Source: Salinivirga cyanobacteriivorans
GTDB taxonomy: Bacteria > Bacteroidota > Bacteroidia > Bacteroidales > Salinivirgaceae
DNA: 64,000 nucleotides
NCBI RefSeq assembly: GCF_001443605.1
Contig: NZ_CP013118.1
Span: 1,623,501-1,687,500 of the forward strand
Reading direction: 5' to 3'
Below are positions 46,181 through 55,700 of the stretch, one piece after another. A program made the position numbers and the translations under genes. Within the stretch, counting starts at the first letter, position 1, and each line of letters begins with the position of its first letter. The notes below the pieces were generated by a model that searched no databases, was not told the origin of the DNA, and was given only the letters and a program-made list of their open reading frames with translations.

Positions 46181-47677
46181 ATGAAGTTTTTCCTGACACT
46201 TTCGCTGGTGGTGTGCGTTTTCGCTCAACATCAAGCACAAAACTACCAAGAAACACTTGAAAACATTGCAGAGGAGCAGCAGTTAATTGGCATGTCGGTT
46301 ATTGTGATGTGCAACGGAGCAATCAGCGACCGCTTTTATTACGGGCTGGCAGATATTGACCGGGAAATACCAGTTACCGACCAAACATATTTTCGCATTG
46401 CATCCATCTCAAAAACTGTAACAGCATCGGCCTTAATGAAGCTTTATGAAAACGGGCATTTCGTCCTGGAGGATAACATTAACAATTACCTGGATTTTAA
46501 TATCCAAAATCCAAATTACCCGAATGATAGCATTTCTTTCGAAATGTTGTTGTCTCATACCTCCGGGTTAGTTGATGGTTCAGGCTATAGCAGCTTTTTA
46601 TCATCGACATACAATGAAACACCCCCACCCCACATCTCTGAATTACTGACAATTGGTGGTTCTTACTATACGAACGACATGTGGCTTAATGCCGCCCCCG
46701 GAACGTACTTCTCCTACAGCAACATTAACTTTGGCCTTATAGCCACGCTCATTGAGCAAATCTCGGGTCAACGCTTCGACCGTTTTGTTCGCGACTCAAT
46801 TTTAACGCCGCTTAACATAAGCGGAAGTTTCAATATTGACCACCTCCCCGATATTAATCGCGTGGCTGTTTTGTACAGAAACGCTGTTCCGCAAGCAGAT
46901 CATTACCAGGGCACACCACCTGAACCATTTGATAGCACCTCCTATACAATTGGCTCCAATGGACTCGTGTTTGCCCCACAAGGCGGACTGCGCATTACAG
47001 CCGAAGAGTTGATGCATTTCATGTCTATGCATGCCAATGAAGGCCAATGGGAAAATATAGAAATTTTGCAAAAAGCAACCATTGATTTGATGCATAAACC
47101 TACCTGGACCTACAACGGCTCAAACGGCAACAATTATTACAATCTTTTTAACCAATGGGGTCTCGGCATGCAAATTACTACCAACACAACCAATGGAGAC
47201 ATAGTACTACCAGAAACAACCATGATCGGTCATCCTGGAGAGGCATACGGACTGATAAGCGATATGTACTTCGAAAAAGCAAAGCAATTTGGAATTATTT
47301 TCCTCACAAATGGCTACTACAGCGGAGGATATAATTTCGGAGATTCCACAGCCTTTTATGTGCCGGAGGAGCAGGTTTTCGGCACTGTAGCCCAATACCA
47401 ATTCCCTATATGTGACACAACCACAAGTGCAGCTGCTATGCTCAACAATAAAATCGAAGATCCGTTTTTTGTAAATCAACAGTCTCAGACAATACATTTC
47501 AAGGTAAACAACCCCACAGGCATGATTTATATTTACAGCCTTGGTGGAAATATTGTGCACAAAGGCCAAATAAACAAAAAACAACAGCCTTTGCCTGAAT
47601 TACCAGCCGGATTGTACATTATACACTGGAAAAACGGCACACATAGTTTTACTCAAAAATTTATTGAGTCGCATTAA
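46181..47677 (+). CDS. Serine hydrolase (beta-lactamase-like) with C-terminal sorting-like domain
   Basis: A 498-aa secreted protein. Signal peptide to about residue 20; the class C/EstB-type hydrolase domain has the SxxK motif ISK (Ser75, Lys78) and the YxN motif YSN (Tyr179, Asn181), with IGHPGEAYGL providing the third motif. The last 80 residues hold a beta-sandwich with SLGGNIVHKG and LPAGLYIIHWKNG, a divergent T9SS-like sorting domain. It probably hydrolyses esters or D-amino peptides at the surface; not necessarily a beta-lactamase. Confidence 0.85.
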   Translation: MKFFLTLSLVVCVFAQHQAQNYQETLENIAEEQQLIGMSVIVMCNGAISDRFYYGLADIDREIPVTDQTYFRIASISKTVTASALMKLYENGHFVLEDNINNYLDFNIQNPNYPNDSISFEMLLSHTSGLVDGSGYSSFLSSTYNETPPPHISELLTIGGSYYTNDMWLNAAPGTYFSYSNINFGLIATLIEQISGQRFDRFVRDSILTPLNISGSFNIDHLPDINRVAVLYRNAVPQADHYQGTPPEPFDSTSYTIGSNGLVFAPQGGLRITAEELMHFMSMHANEGQWENIEILQKATIDLMHKPTWTYNGSNGNNYYNLFNQWGLGMQITTNTTNGDIVLPETTMIGHPGEAYGLISDMYFEKAKQFGIIFLTNGYYSGGYNFGDSTAFYVPEEQVFGTVAQYQFPICDTTTSAAAMLNNKIEDPFFVNQQSQTIHFKVNNPTGMIYIYSLGGNIVHKGQINKKQQPLPELPAGLYIIHWKNGTHSFTQKFIESH

Positions 47678-47744
47678 TTTAACAATGATTTGTGGGTGTG
47701 GTGAAATATTGTATTTTTGAGACTGAAAACAAAACAACACGCAA

Positions 47745-48610
47745 ATGAAAACTTTTTTACCACCCTCCTTTTCTTAATGATATCGCTGGGTTTGCTATCA
47801 CAAGACCTCATTGTAACCGAAAACAATGACTCCATTAAATGCAACATCAACCAGGAAGGATTTGAACAAATAGCCTTCACTTATGCATCAAATAAAGTGG
47901 TAAGAGACAGCGTACTACCCAAGAGCAAAATCAAATCGTTTGAACTGGGCTATTATCACAACATAGCAAGTGTGAACACCAAAATAAATAAAGATACCGT
48001 AAAATTCACTGCCCGCTTTTACGGCGGTATATCTCGTCAAACAAGTGAGGTAAGTGAATATACACCTGATGAGTTCAAATCGTATGTCGAAGAGCTGAAA
48101 AAGGGTTACCATTTGGGAGGCGATATTGGCATATTCTTTTCAGAAAATGCAGGCATTGGGATTCATGCCAGCCATTTCCAGAGCTCAAACAGCATGGATG
48201 GTGTTGAATTAAGTATAGAAGACGTTGGCACGTTTTACGGCACTATGAGTGACTACATTACCATTTTCTATTTAGGGCCACAATTTTATATCAAAAGCGA
48301 ATATGAACACGTTTGGTTCGTAGTGTCTGGCGGGCTGGGGTATACCTCATATAAAGATGTAGCAAAAGTCGACACATTTTAACTAACGACTACCGGCGAA
48401 AATATAGGTTTTAATTTAAGCCTGGGGCTCGACATAAAGCTACTCGAAAACCTGCTCCTGATTGCACAAATCGGTTACCTGGGTGGCACCATAAGCTCAG
48501 TAGAGATGGAAAGCAACGAATTCATAGAAAGCTACACCTTTGATGATGACGAAGGAAAAATCGGCCTAAGCCGCATTGACTTCTCTGCCGGACTACGAAT
48601 AATCTTATAA
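47745..48610 (+). pseudogene. Outer-membrane beta-barrel protein with frameshift and stop codon
   Basis: The intended gene runs from the ATG at 47745 to the TAA at 48608-48610. Two lesions interrupt it. The T6 run after ATGAAAAC must be T7 to place the signal peptide (KTFFTTLLFLMISLGLLSQ) in the main frame, so there is a 1-nt deletion. At 48380-48382 an in-frame TAA interrupts the barrel; reading through gives LTTTGENIGFNLSLGLD to IIL, the classic barrel-end pattern. A glutamate codon (GAA to TAA) at this spot would explain it. The product would be a 288-aa outer-membrane protein with a YHLGGDIGIFFSENAGIGIH strand pattern. Confidence 0.75.
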
Positions 48611-48613
48611 AAA

Positions 48614-48656
48614 ATGCCCCACCCCAGCACAATAAATTTCAGGATGGATGGGGCAT
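48614..48656 (-). terminator. Terminator of the transglutaminase gene
   Basis: On the minus strand, ATGCCCCATCC pairs with GGGGTGGGGCAT (11-bp stem with one GU pair) and is followed by TTTTTTAT, 16 nt after the stop at 48673. Confidence 0.8.
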
Positions 48657-48672
48657 CCCCTAATCTCCGTTT

Positions 48673-50313
48673 TTATTCTTCTACTGGCTCCCAATCAGCA
48701 TAATGATCGGTTACCACAAAAGTTTTGGGTTCAGTTTTCCAAAATGCATTGGAATTATAGGTCCATTCCATTGTTTCTGAGCCACCACCACTTTGCGTAG
48801 TAATTACAAACCTGTTGGCCAGATATCCGAATGAACCGGCCTGGTCGCGTAATGATTCTTTATCTCCCCTACTGGCGTCCACAGGGATCCATCCGTAACC
48901 GGGGATATAAATCTCTGCCCAACGGTGAAATACATCATCCATGCTGGAGTCATCTCCTCTCACAACAACGGAACCAACGTAGCGAGCCGGAATACCCACT
49001 GAACGACACATGGCAATATAAGTAAATGTATACTCCGAGCAAGAGCCGTTTCCACGTTCCAGTACTGCAGGGGCAGTGTTCCAACCACCAACCATTTCGT
49101 AATACATATTGTCAATTAGGTAGTTGAATAATCTACGGGCCATCCAGTATGGATTCTCCTCATCACCAAGTGCTTTTTTTATAGCATCTTTAATAATGGG
49201 ATGCTCGAATTGATATTTCTCATTATTGGCAAGGTAACGGTCGCGTATATCTTTTGGAATAGAATTTAAACTTCCAACTTTAGCCGGGTCAATGAAATAC
49301 CGTACCTCATAAAGTGTGGCATCCACAGTCATTTGTGCAGAAAACCGTTCTCCGGGCTTGATATTTTGTTTGTTATAATGAGCAGTTTGCTGACCCCAGT
49401 GATCTTTGGGTTTATCGGTCATTTCTTTTGAAAATTTTATTTCTCCCTTAATATCCTGGTTTGGTCTGTTTTTGGGTATGGCCAGATGGATATCAAGATT
49501 GGTGAGTAAGCCCGGGCCAAAATTGGCAGCTTCGTGGGTATGGGTTACACGCACTTTTTTGGGATTATATCTTCTGTACTTATCATCATCTTGTTTGACC
49601 AGTTTGAATATTTTATCTGATTCAGAGTCGGCAGCCCACAGGTGATTTGCAGCGATTGCCAATCCATGGGTATAGTATCCCGGGGCTTCCAGAATTTGAA
49701 TCACAGATCCATCATTGGGTGATACCATGTATATTTCATCACGGTAGCGATCAGAAATCCATAAATATTTGCCGTCAAAAGTCATCCCGTTGGGATTGCC
49801 CGTTGGCGATGGAAAAGATTGTATAGTGGTGCCATCGTGTGCATTCACCTGTTCAATAACGTTGTTTCCATCATCGGCAACCCAAAGGTATTTACCATCC
49901 CAGGCTAATCCCTGTGCCTTACGCACAGACAATTTCACAGTGCGCAATAAGTTTCCGCTCTCAGGATCAATGCGATACGCTACGCCATGGTAATTTTCGC
50001 TTAGCGGCAGCCCACCTTTCACATCTACGTTCCAGAGCGCTTCGCCGTCCCATGTGAGCCCCATGGGCCAATAAGCCGGCGACTCCAGTGTCTGTTTCAC
50101 TTTCCCACTTTCGGGATCGAGACCATAAATCTTTTTATCTGCCCGATCGGCAACCCAAATCAACTTGCCATCGAATGTCATACCGGTAACAATTCTTCCG
50201 GGTGCATCAAAACTATCCACTATTTCTCCAGGCCAGGCCTTAACAGAGCTATGACCGGTTACCAGAAACATTGCAAACGCTAAGATAATTAGCCATGTAT
50301 TGTTTACTCGCAT
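48673..50313 (-). CDS. Secreted beta-propeller-transglutaminase fusion protein
   Basis: A 546-aa exported protein (signal peptide 1-26, ending SSVKA). Residues about 28-240 hold five to six blade repeats of the kind GLAWDGKYLWVADDGN, GMTFDGKYLWISDRYRD, an NHL- or Vgb-like propeller. A linker leads into a transglutaminase-like domain (about 370-500) with the nucleophile Cys in NGSCSEYTF, a His in DDVFHRWAEIY and an Asp in WIPVDASRG. Members crosslink or cleave peptides or act as periplasmic proteases; the propeller may bind substrate. The gene is monocistronic. Confidence 0.85.
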   Translation of the reverse strand: MRVNNTWLIILAFAMFLVTGHSSVKAWPGEIVDSFDAPGRIVTGMTFDGKLIWVADRADKKIYGLDPESGKVKQTLESPAYWPMGLTWDGEALWNVDVKGGLPLSENYHGVAYRIDPESGNLLRTVKLSVRKAQGLAWDGKYLWVADDGNNVIEQVNAHDGTTIQSFPSPTGNPNGMTFDGKYLWISDRYRDEIYMVSPNDGSVIQILEAPGYYTHGLAIAANHLWAADSESDKIFKLVKQDDDKYRRYNPKKVRVTHTHEAANFGPGLLTNLDIHLAIPKNRPNQDIKGEIKFSKEMTDKPKDHWGQQTAHYNKQNIKPGERFSAQMTVDATLYEVRYFIDPAKVGSLNSIPKDIRDRYLANNEKYQFEHPIIKDAIKKALGDEENPYWMARRLFNYLIDNMYYEMVGGWNTAPAVLERGNGSCSEYTFTYIAMCRSVGIPARYVGSVVVRGDDSSMDDVFHRWAEIYIPGYGWIPVDASRGDKESLRDQAGSFGYLANRFVITTQSGGGSETMEWTYNSNAFWKTEPKTFVVTDHYADWEPVEE

Positions 50314-50485
50314 AATACTGATATTTAAGTTAATAAATCAATTTTTAGTGAAAATACTAAAAATGATAATGCAATACCATTATTTCAAATTTATTGCACG
50401 AATCTGAACAATTAAATTAAAAAAGTAAATCCACGGTTTTTTCTTTATTGAAATGCTTAATTTCGAAGCTTAAAACTGTATTTTC

Positions 50486-51406
50486 ATGTATCTGGAGAAA
50501 CGTTGGGGACAATATGCTACGCTCATTTTACTGGCTTTTGTGTGGGGAAGCTCATTTATCCTCATGAAGGTGGGATTAAAAAGCTTTACAAGTTCGCAAG
50601 CTGCTGCCATACGCATTGTAAGTGCATCGCTGGCTTTGATGCCCCTATCAATGCGCCACATCAAAAAGCTTAAACGCAAAGACCTTAAAAGTCTCCTGAT
50701 TGCCGGTTTTATTGGCAGTTTCTTACCGGCATTTTTATTTACAAAAGCACAAACCCGCATTGATAGTTCCATGGCCGGGATGCTCAATTCATTGACTCCC
50801 ATGTTTACACTATTCATTGGGCTGGCATTCTATAAAATCAAAATACTCCGCCTGCAGATAGTCGGACTAATTCTGGGCTTGCTGGGTGCTGCAGGTCTAA
50901 TTGCCACAGGAAACGACCTGAATATGAGCAACATCAATAGCTATGCATTTTTTGTGGTACTGGCCACCATGTGTTACGGCACCAATATGAACGAAATCAA
51001 GGCGCGCCTTTCGCACCTTTCAGGCATCCAAATAACAAGCCTTTCATTTATGTTTTTGCTACCCGTTGCACTTGGCTATCTTCTAACCACCGATCTGCAA
51101 GCTGCAATGATTAATGAAGATTGGGGCTTCCATTTGGCGGCTCTTATGGTACTGGGTGTGATTGGCACAGCTCTGGCTATGCTGCTAATGAATAGCCTTC
51201 TAAGACATGTACCGCCTGTATTTGCTTCATCAGTAACCTACATTATTCCTGTTTTTGCTATAAGCTGGGGCGTAATCGATGGTGAAACAATTTTACCCGT
51301 CCACATAGCCTTTATGGCCCTGATTTTATTCGGAGTATACCTCATCAATACCAAGGGTAAGTTTAAGATTGTTGGTCACTTGAGAATGCTCCGTAAACGT
51401 AATTAG
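50486..51406 (+). CDS. EamA/DMT-family transporter
   Basis: A 306-aa protein with ten membrane helices in two EamA repeats; the first starts TLILLAFVWGSSFILMK and the second after residue 155. The family exports metabolites such as amino acids or drugs, or exchanges sugar phosphates; substrate not predictable. TAATTTCG upstream of the start partly matches the -7 box. Confidence 0.88.
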   Translation: MYLEKRWGQYATLILLAFVWGSSFILMKVGLKSFTSSQAAAIRIVSASLALMPLSMRHIKKLKRKDLKSLLIAGFIGSFLPAFLFTKAQTRIDSSMAGMLNSLTPMFTLFIGLAFYKIKILRLQIVGLILGLLGAAGLIATGNDLNMSNINSYAFFVVLATMCYGTNMNEIKARLSHLSGIQITSLSFMFLLPVALGYLLTTDLQAAMINEDWGFHLAALMVLGVIGTALAMLLMNSLLRHVPPVFASSVTYIIPVFAISWGVIDGETILPVHIAFMALILFGVYLINTKGKFKIVGHLRMLRKRN

Positions 51407-51630
51407 CATATGACCTTTTTCGATTTCTTTTCAACATAACAATTCCATTCATCCAAGCATTTGATCATTTCATCAAATGCCAGGATTATATTGCAACTCA
51501 TGGCATCATTTTTACTTATAAGAACGCAGACACAGACAAACAAAAAATTCAAACTAAAATTTCACCATAGAAAATGAGACCAACGAACTACAACCACAAA
51601 CCAACAAAAAACTTAAAAAACCACCTATTC

Positions 51631-52665
51631 ATGAAATCATTAACCCTCATCTTCGTGTTATTTGGGATGAGTGTTTTTGGACAAACTTCTACTCGTGACG
51701 GTCTATGGAATAATGCTGCTAATTGGGATTCCTTTTTTGCACCAGGCTATTCAATTGCGAGTAACATTGCAATTGCAAGTATAATTACCTCCAACAATGA
51801 TATTGAGGTAATATGGGGAGGTTCTATCACAGTCGGGAATAATGATGGCGCTGTGGACAGCCTGATAATCAATGGCACACTAGTATCAACGGTTGGCACA
51901 ACTATAAATATTGAATCTGATGGCGTTTTGCTCATCAATGGAAATGTATATAACAGATGGTATGGAACAATCAATGTAGACGGAAAATTTTTGGTTGACG
52001 GAGATTTCAGCAATTTTTTCGGATCATCAGATGTGAATGTTTCTGAATCAGGACAGGTTGGCGTTTCTGGTGACTTTAACAATAATGGTGATGTTTCAAA
52101 CACAGGAGATATCAATGTGGGCGGAAATTACAATGATAACGGTTCTACTACTGGAACTGGCACAATTGACGCCGGAGACAGCAATCCATTGCCAGTTGAG
52201 TTTGGAAATTTAACCCATGAGGTTAATAGCCAAAAAATTGTTTTGAAATGGTATACTTATTCAGAGCGGGATAACGACTATTTTGCAATTGAAATATCAA
52301 AAGACCTTACCGAATGGTCAGAGATTGGTAGAGTAGAAGGTAACGGCACCACTGCTGTAATGTCTGATTATCAATTTGAATTTAGTCAGCAGGGAGAGTT
52401 TTATATCAGACTGAGACAATTTGATTTCAATGGTGTAAACGAGGTACTTGACATTATTCATATTAAGAATAATGTTGATGAGTTCAGGTTATATCCCAAC
52501 CCGGTAAAAGCTCATAGTATTGATGTGCTGTTTTCTAATCTGGAAGGAAAAGACTACAGGATTTTCAATCAACGGGGAGCAGAACTAACCCGACACGACA
52601 GCTTTGAGAAAGGAATTTATTTTGTGCACATCAACAATAAGATGCATAAATTGATTGTTCGTTAA
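51631..52665 (+). CDS. T9SS sorting-domain protein with repetitive beta-rich passenger
   Basis: A 344-aa protein when started at ATG 51631 (MKSLTLIFVLFGMSVFGQ, a clean signal peptide); an upstream frame with an extra ATG at 51574 lacks coding character. The passenger has repeated INGNV-, INVDGKF- and INVGGN-type units (VDGDFSNFFGSSDVNVSESG, GDFNNNGDVSNTGDINVGGN), a beta-helix pattern of surface adhesins. The type A sorting domain begins FRLYPNPVKA and ends KLIVR. A terminator follows. Confidence 0.85.
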   Translation: MKSLTLIFVLFGMSVFGQTSTRDGLWNNAANWDSFFAPGYSIASNIAIASIITSNNDIEVIWGGSITVGNNDGAVDSLIINGTLVSTVGTTINIESDGVLLINGNVYNRWYGTINVDGKFLVDGDFSNFFGSSDVNVSESGQVGVSGDFNNNGDVSNTGDINVGGNYNDNGSTTGTGTIDAGDSNPLPVEFGNLTHEVNSQKIVLKWYTYSERDNDYFAIEISKDLTEWSEIGRVEGNGTTAVMSDYQFEFSQQGEFYIRLRQFDFNGVNEVLDIIHIKNNVDEFRLYPNPVKAHSIDVLFSNLEGKDYRIFNQRGAELTRHDSFEKGIYFVHINNKMHKLIVR

Positions 52666-52693
52666 AGGTCGAAAAACTCAAAATAAGTACAAT

Positions 52694-52730
52694 CAGGCAC
52701 CCCTTGGTATAGCGGTGCCTGATTTTCTTT
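52694..52730 (+). terminator. Terminator after the T9SS protein
   Basis: An 8-bp stem CAGGCACC/GGTGCCTG (52694-52701 and 52714-52721) followed by ATTTTCTTT. It may serve the converging SOD gene as well. Confidence 0.8.
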
Positions 52731-52739
52731 AATTGCAAA

Positions 52740-53294
52740 TTATTTAGCAACACCAATAACGCCACATGCTACACGAGCTCCTGCAGCTCCGGTGGGTTGC
52801 GAAGTAAGGTCATCTTCTCCGGCGTGAATTATTATTGAACGTCCAATAATGGAATTGGGGCCGTTTAGAGTTAATTTAGAATCTGTAAAAGTCATTGAAG
52901 CTACGCCGGAACTGTCTGCGACCAGGTTTCCAAGGTCGCCCACATGGCGTTCCATATCATCCGGGGCTCCATGTTTCTTACCTTCAGGATTAAAGTGCCC
53001 TCCAGCAGTTTTTCCAGCCGGACCACTGCAATCACCGTATTGATGCACATGAAAACCATGCTTTCCGGGTGTGAGACCTGCTACGTCAGCTGTAACTTTT
53101 ACTCCATCAGTGGTTTTCTCAAACGCAATTGTACCATTCACATCATTTCCCTCGGTGGGATGCACTACACAATTAGCTTTTTCAATTATAGCTTGCGATT
53201 TTTCATGTTTGTGATCCTGTGTTGCTTTTTCCGGGGCTGTACTACATGCACCAAAAATGGCTATCATAGCCACACCCCAAAATACATTCTTCAT
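52740..53294 (-). CDS. Cu/Zn superoxide dismutase, probable lipoprotein
   Basis: A 184-aa protein starting at the second ATG (53294). A lipobox ends in Cys (IFGACS), so it is likely envelope-anchored. Copper/zinc-binding residues sit in GKHGFHVHQYGDC and GGHFNPEGKKHG, with GDLGN and the C-terminal IIIHAGEDD and GARVACGVIG signatures. It converts superoxide to oxygen and hydrogen peroxide in the periplasm. Confidence 0.93.
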   Translation of the reverse strand: MKNVFWGVAMIAIFGACSTAPEKATQDHKHEKSQAIIEKANCVVHPTEGNDVNGTIAFEKTTDGVKVTADVAGLTPGKHGFHVHQYGDCSGPAGKTAGGHFNPEGKKHGAPDDMERHVGDLGNLVADSSGVASMTFTDSKLTLNGPNSIIGRSIIIHAGEDDLTSQPTGAAGARVACGVIGVAK

Positions 53295-53332
53295 AATTAT
53301 TGACATAATTGATAATATTTTTAAATATTTAA

Positions 53333-54196
53333 CTAATGGCTATTATAAAACAACAATGGGACTTCAGTCTCTCCCATTAATTGTTTCATCAAGTCTTTTT
53401 TAAATAACCGCTCGAATATCGATTTTTCTTTTTTAAATAACATCACCAAATCGGGTTGACTGTTCTTGACATAATCAATAAGAGTTTTATTAAAATTTGC
53501 ACCCTCTAATTCTTTTGTTTCAACGGTTGATGCAGTAAAAATATCTCTGGAAGTTTTCAGCCAGTTCTCCCTGTTTTGAAGAGTATCCTTTGCTTCCGTA
53601 TCTTTTGCCACATTAACAGCCTCGATATGAGACTTAAAATGTTTCAGAATATGTGATACTTTTGGATATTGATTTAAATCTTTTGCAATAAACGCGGCCG
53701 GCAAAAGCATCTGATTAAAAGGAGTAAACTCATGTTTTGGCGAGACCAGCAAATAGGCCGCCGGGATACTCTTCATCATATCAAACAATTCGCCTTGTGT
53801 GGCTATCACATTTTGATCCAACTCTGAATTTAAAAGCACCAATCCCGTTTTATCATCTTCCCTGATTTGGCGCATTTTACCTTCAATGGAACCCTCCTCC
53901 ACCAAAACATTGATTTTTAATGGATAATCTAAACGACTGCCTTCACCACTGATCAGGTCGTCCAAAGCTGCCTGGTTTTCTTTAATCTCACGGGCAATAA
54001 TTTCCTCAGGTGACATTTTACGACCAGGCGTAATGGTTTGCGAATCGGAATAGGTACTGGCCACGCCATGCACTGACCGGGGATCGACCATATGAATAAT
54101 ATCAACCTCCCATTCCAGGTAGCGCGCCAGCTTAAAACCATAGACGATTACATTGTCTTTTCCCCTTTTGATATCACTTACAATTACTAATTTCAT
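53333..54196 (-). CDS. Universal stress protein-like
   Basis: A 287-aa protein with the UspA-like first strand LVIVSDIKRGKDNVIVYGF and a YLEWEVDIIHMVDP strand, then a repeat half with FNQMLLPAAF. It lies between SOD and a rhodanese gene and may belong to the same stress-linked set, though spacing of 27-49 nt does not prove an operon. Nucleotide-binding residues are not obvious. Confidence 0.7.
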   Translation of the reverse strand: MKLVIVSDIKRGKDNVIVYGFKLARYLEWEVDIIHMVDPRSVHGVASTYSDSQTITPGRKMSPEEIIAREIKENQAALDDLISGEGSRLDYPLKINVLVEEGSIEGKMRQIREDDKTGLVLLNSELDQNVIATQGELFDMMKSIPAAYLLVSPKHEFTPFNQMLLPAAFIAKDLNQYPKVSHILKHFKSHIEAVNVAKDTEAKDTLQNRENWLKTSRDIFTASTVETKELEGANFNKTLIDYVKNSQPDLVMLFKKEKSIFERLFKKDLMKQLMGETEVPLLFYNSH

Positions 54197-54245
54197 GTTT
54201 TGGAATTTATTTAGAACAAGAATAATGCGATTATCATTTCTTTAC

Positions 54246-54560
54246 CTATTCCATTGGTAGCCCTGCGTCTTTCCAGTCTTGTTTGCCTCCCTCGTAGTCA
54301 TACACACTTGTAAAGCCCATTTCTGTTAATTTTTTGGCCGCAGCAGGACTTGCACCACAATCAAAGTTCGAACAATAAACCGCAATTGGTTCATCTTTAT
54401 CGAAACGTTCTTTGGCTTTATGGCCAATTTGTTCAACCGGAATATTGATGGCACCTTTTATGTGCTCCTTTTGGTAAGCATCCTCACCAAGTACCTCAAT
54501 TAAAGTAACCTCGTTATTTTCGAGTCTCTCTTTAAGCTTTTCTTTATCTATTGTCTTCAT
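54246..54560 (-). CDS. Rhodanese-like protein
   Basis: A 104-aa single-domain protein. The ATG at 54560 (MKTIDKEKLKERLENNEVTLIEV) is the standard start; upstream extension is unsupported. The fold pattern is DAYQKEHIKGAINIP then VYCSNFDCGASPAAAKKL, with the active-site Cys in VYC. Family members transfer sulfane sulfur; others act as regulators. Confidence 0.9.
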   Translation of the reverse strand: MKTIDKEKLKERLENNEVTLIEVLGEDAYQKEHIKGAINIPVEQIGHKAKERFDKDEPIAVYCSNFDCGASPAAAKKLTEMGFTSVYDYEGGKQDWKDAGLPME

Positions 54561-54695
54561 AGTTTTAATTTTTTGATTTACAACAATTAACACACTATGT
54601 AAAGTTCAACAAGATTCCACAAGGCATTGTTTTGGTATTATTTTAAAGATTTTGTGATTCCCTCCTATAAAAAAATGGCATCTGCATATAAAAAA

Positions 54696-54720
54696 GCAAC
54701 CCGGTAGATTGCCGGGTTGC
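54696..54720 (-). terminator. Terminator of the PadR/HWPG operon
   Basis: A 9-bp perfect stem (GCAACCCGG/CCGGGTTGC), followed on the minus strand by TTTTT. It lies 35 nt after the stop of the last gene of the operon. Confidence 0.85.
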
Positions 54721-54755
54721 CTGAGCCTAATTAATGCAATAAGATGCGCGGCTAA

Positions 54756-55700
54756 TTATTCAGGGGGTTTAATAGACCTGTGTTTTAGAAAAACATATTT
54801 CTGAAGCTCTAGCTGCGAAGTCATGAAAGTCAGGTTAGTTAAGGTCCACAATTTTGGGTTGAGGTAAAGCATTTTATACACATAATCTGAAACCTTGCTC
54901 CGATCCCCTTCCGATAAAAACTGTTGACTTTCCTGAGGTAATGCGGCAAGATAGCAGGCCATTATGTTTTCTTTAAGTTCTGTAACGTATTTCTCAGCCG
55001 AAATCAATCGGGAATATGATGCACTGAAACTGGTTTTATTAGTAAGATTTTCAAATCCAGCTCCCGCAGACTGGCTCATAAAACGTTTATCATCTGTATT
55101 TAAAAGCTGAGACTTAATCTGCCTAATGGACTGCTTAGCAAGCTCGAAGCGCTGAGTCTCCTTTTCATCGACATTCGTATTCTGCAATTGATTTATTGAT
55201 TCTATAAATTCCTTATGTGCCTGAAATTCTTTTTCCAAAGAAATATTTTCGTCAATTAATTCTTTCGAAAAATCAATAACCAGGAAGGCATTACTAATAC
55301 CGAGGTAAGCCATAAAAAACAAAACAATGATCGTTTGTTGCAAAGTAATTAGTTTATATTTTTTGGAATACCATAATAAGGTGGGTATAAGCACTACAAA
55401 TGGAAATGGAAAAGCAATAAGCATAAGAATTTCTGTCCCCTGCCAGCCCATCACTTTAAACAGAACAGCAATAAAGTGAATTAAAACAGTGAGCATGACC
55501 ACACTATGAAAAACTACGGTAGGCGGCTTCACTGCTTTATAATTATTAATAAGGGCAAGTGGAACAAAAAAGAGGGCTAGCATTACAAGGCCTGCAACGA
55601 GTGCAAAACCTGCTCCGGGCCAATGAAGTGCTTTGGCCAGTGAGCCTGCTCCAACGAAAATGATGGAGAGTATACCTATAAGTTGCGTTGTTTTTTTCAT
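54756..55700 (-). CDS. HWPG-motif membrane protein (GldL-like), second gene of PadR operon
   Basis: A 314-aa protein. Four helices occupy residues 5-130, the first two carrying the HWPG unit GSLAKALHWPGAGFALVAG and a degenerate second unit VLFKVMGWQGTEILMLIAF. The remaining residues are a cytoplasmic or periplasmic helical domain with QLQNTNVDEKETQRFELAKQ. The LFKxxHWPG motif is shared with GldL of gliding/T9SS motors. Its start overlaps the upstream gene's stop (ATGA), so the two are translationally coupled. Confidence 0.65.
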   Translation of the reverse strand: MKKTTQLIGILSIIFVGAGSLAKALHWPGAGFALVAGLVMLALFFVPLALINNYKAVKPPTVVFHSVVMLTVLIHFIAVLFKVMGWQGTEILMLIAFPFPFVVLIPTLLWYSKKYKLITLQQTIIVLFFMAYLGISNAFLVIDFSKELIDENISLEKEFQAHKEFIESINQLQNTNVDEKETQRFELAKQSIRQIKSQLLNTDDKRFMSQSAGAGFENLTNKTSFSASYSRLISAEKYVTELKENIMACYLAALPQESQQFLSEGDRSKVSDYVYKMLYLNPKLWTLTNLTFMTSQLELQKYVFLKHRSIKPPE

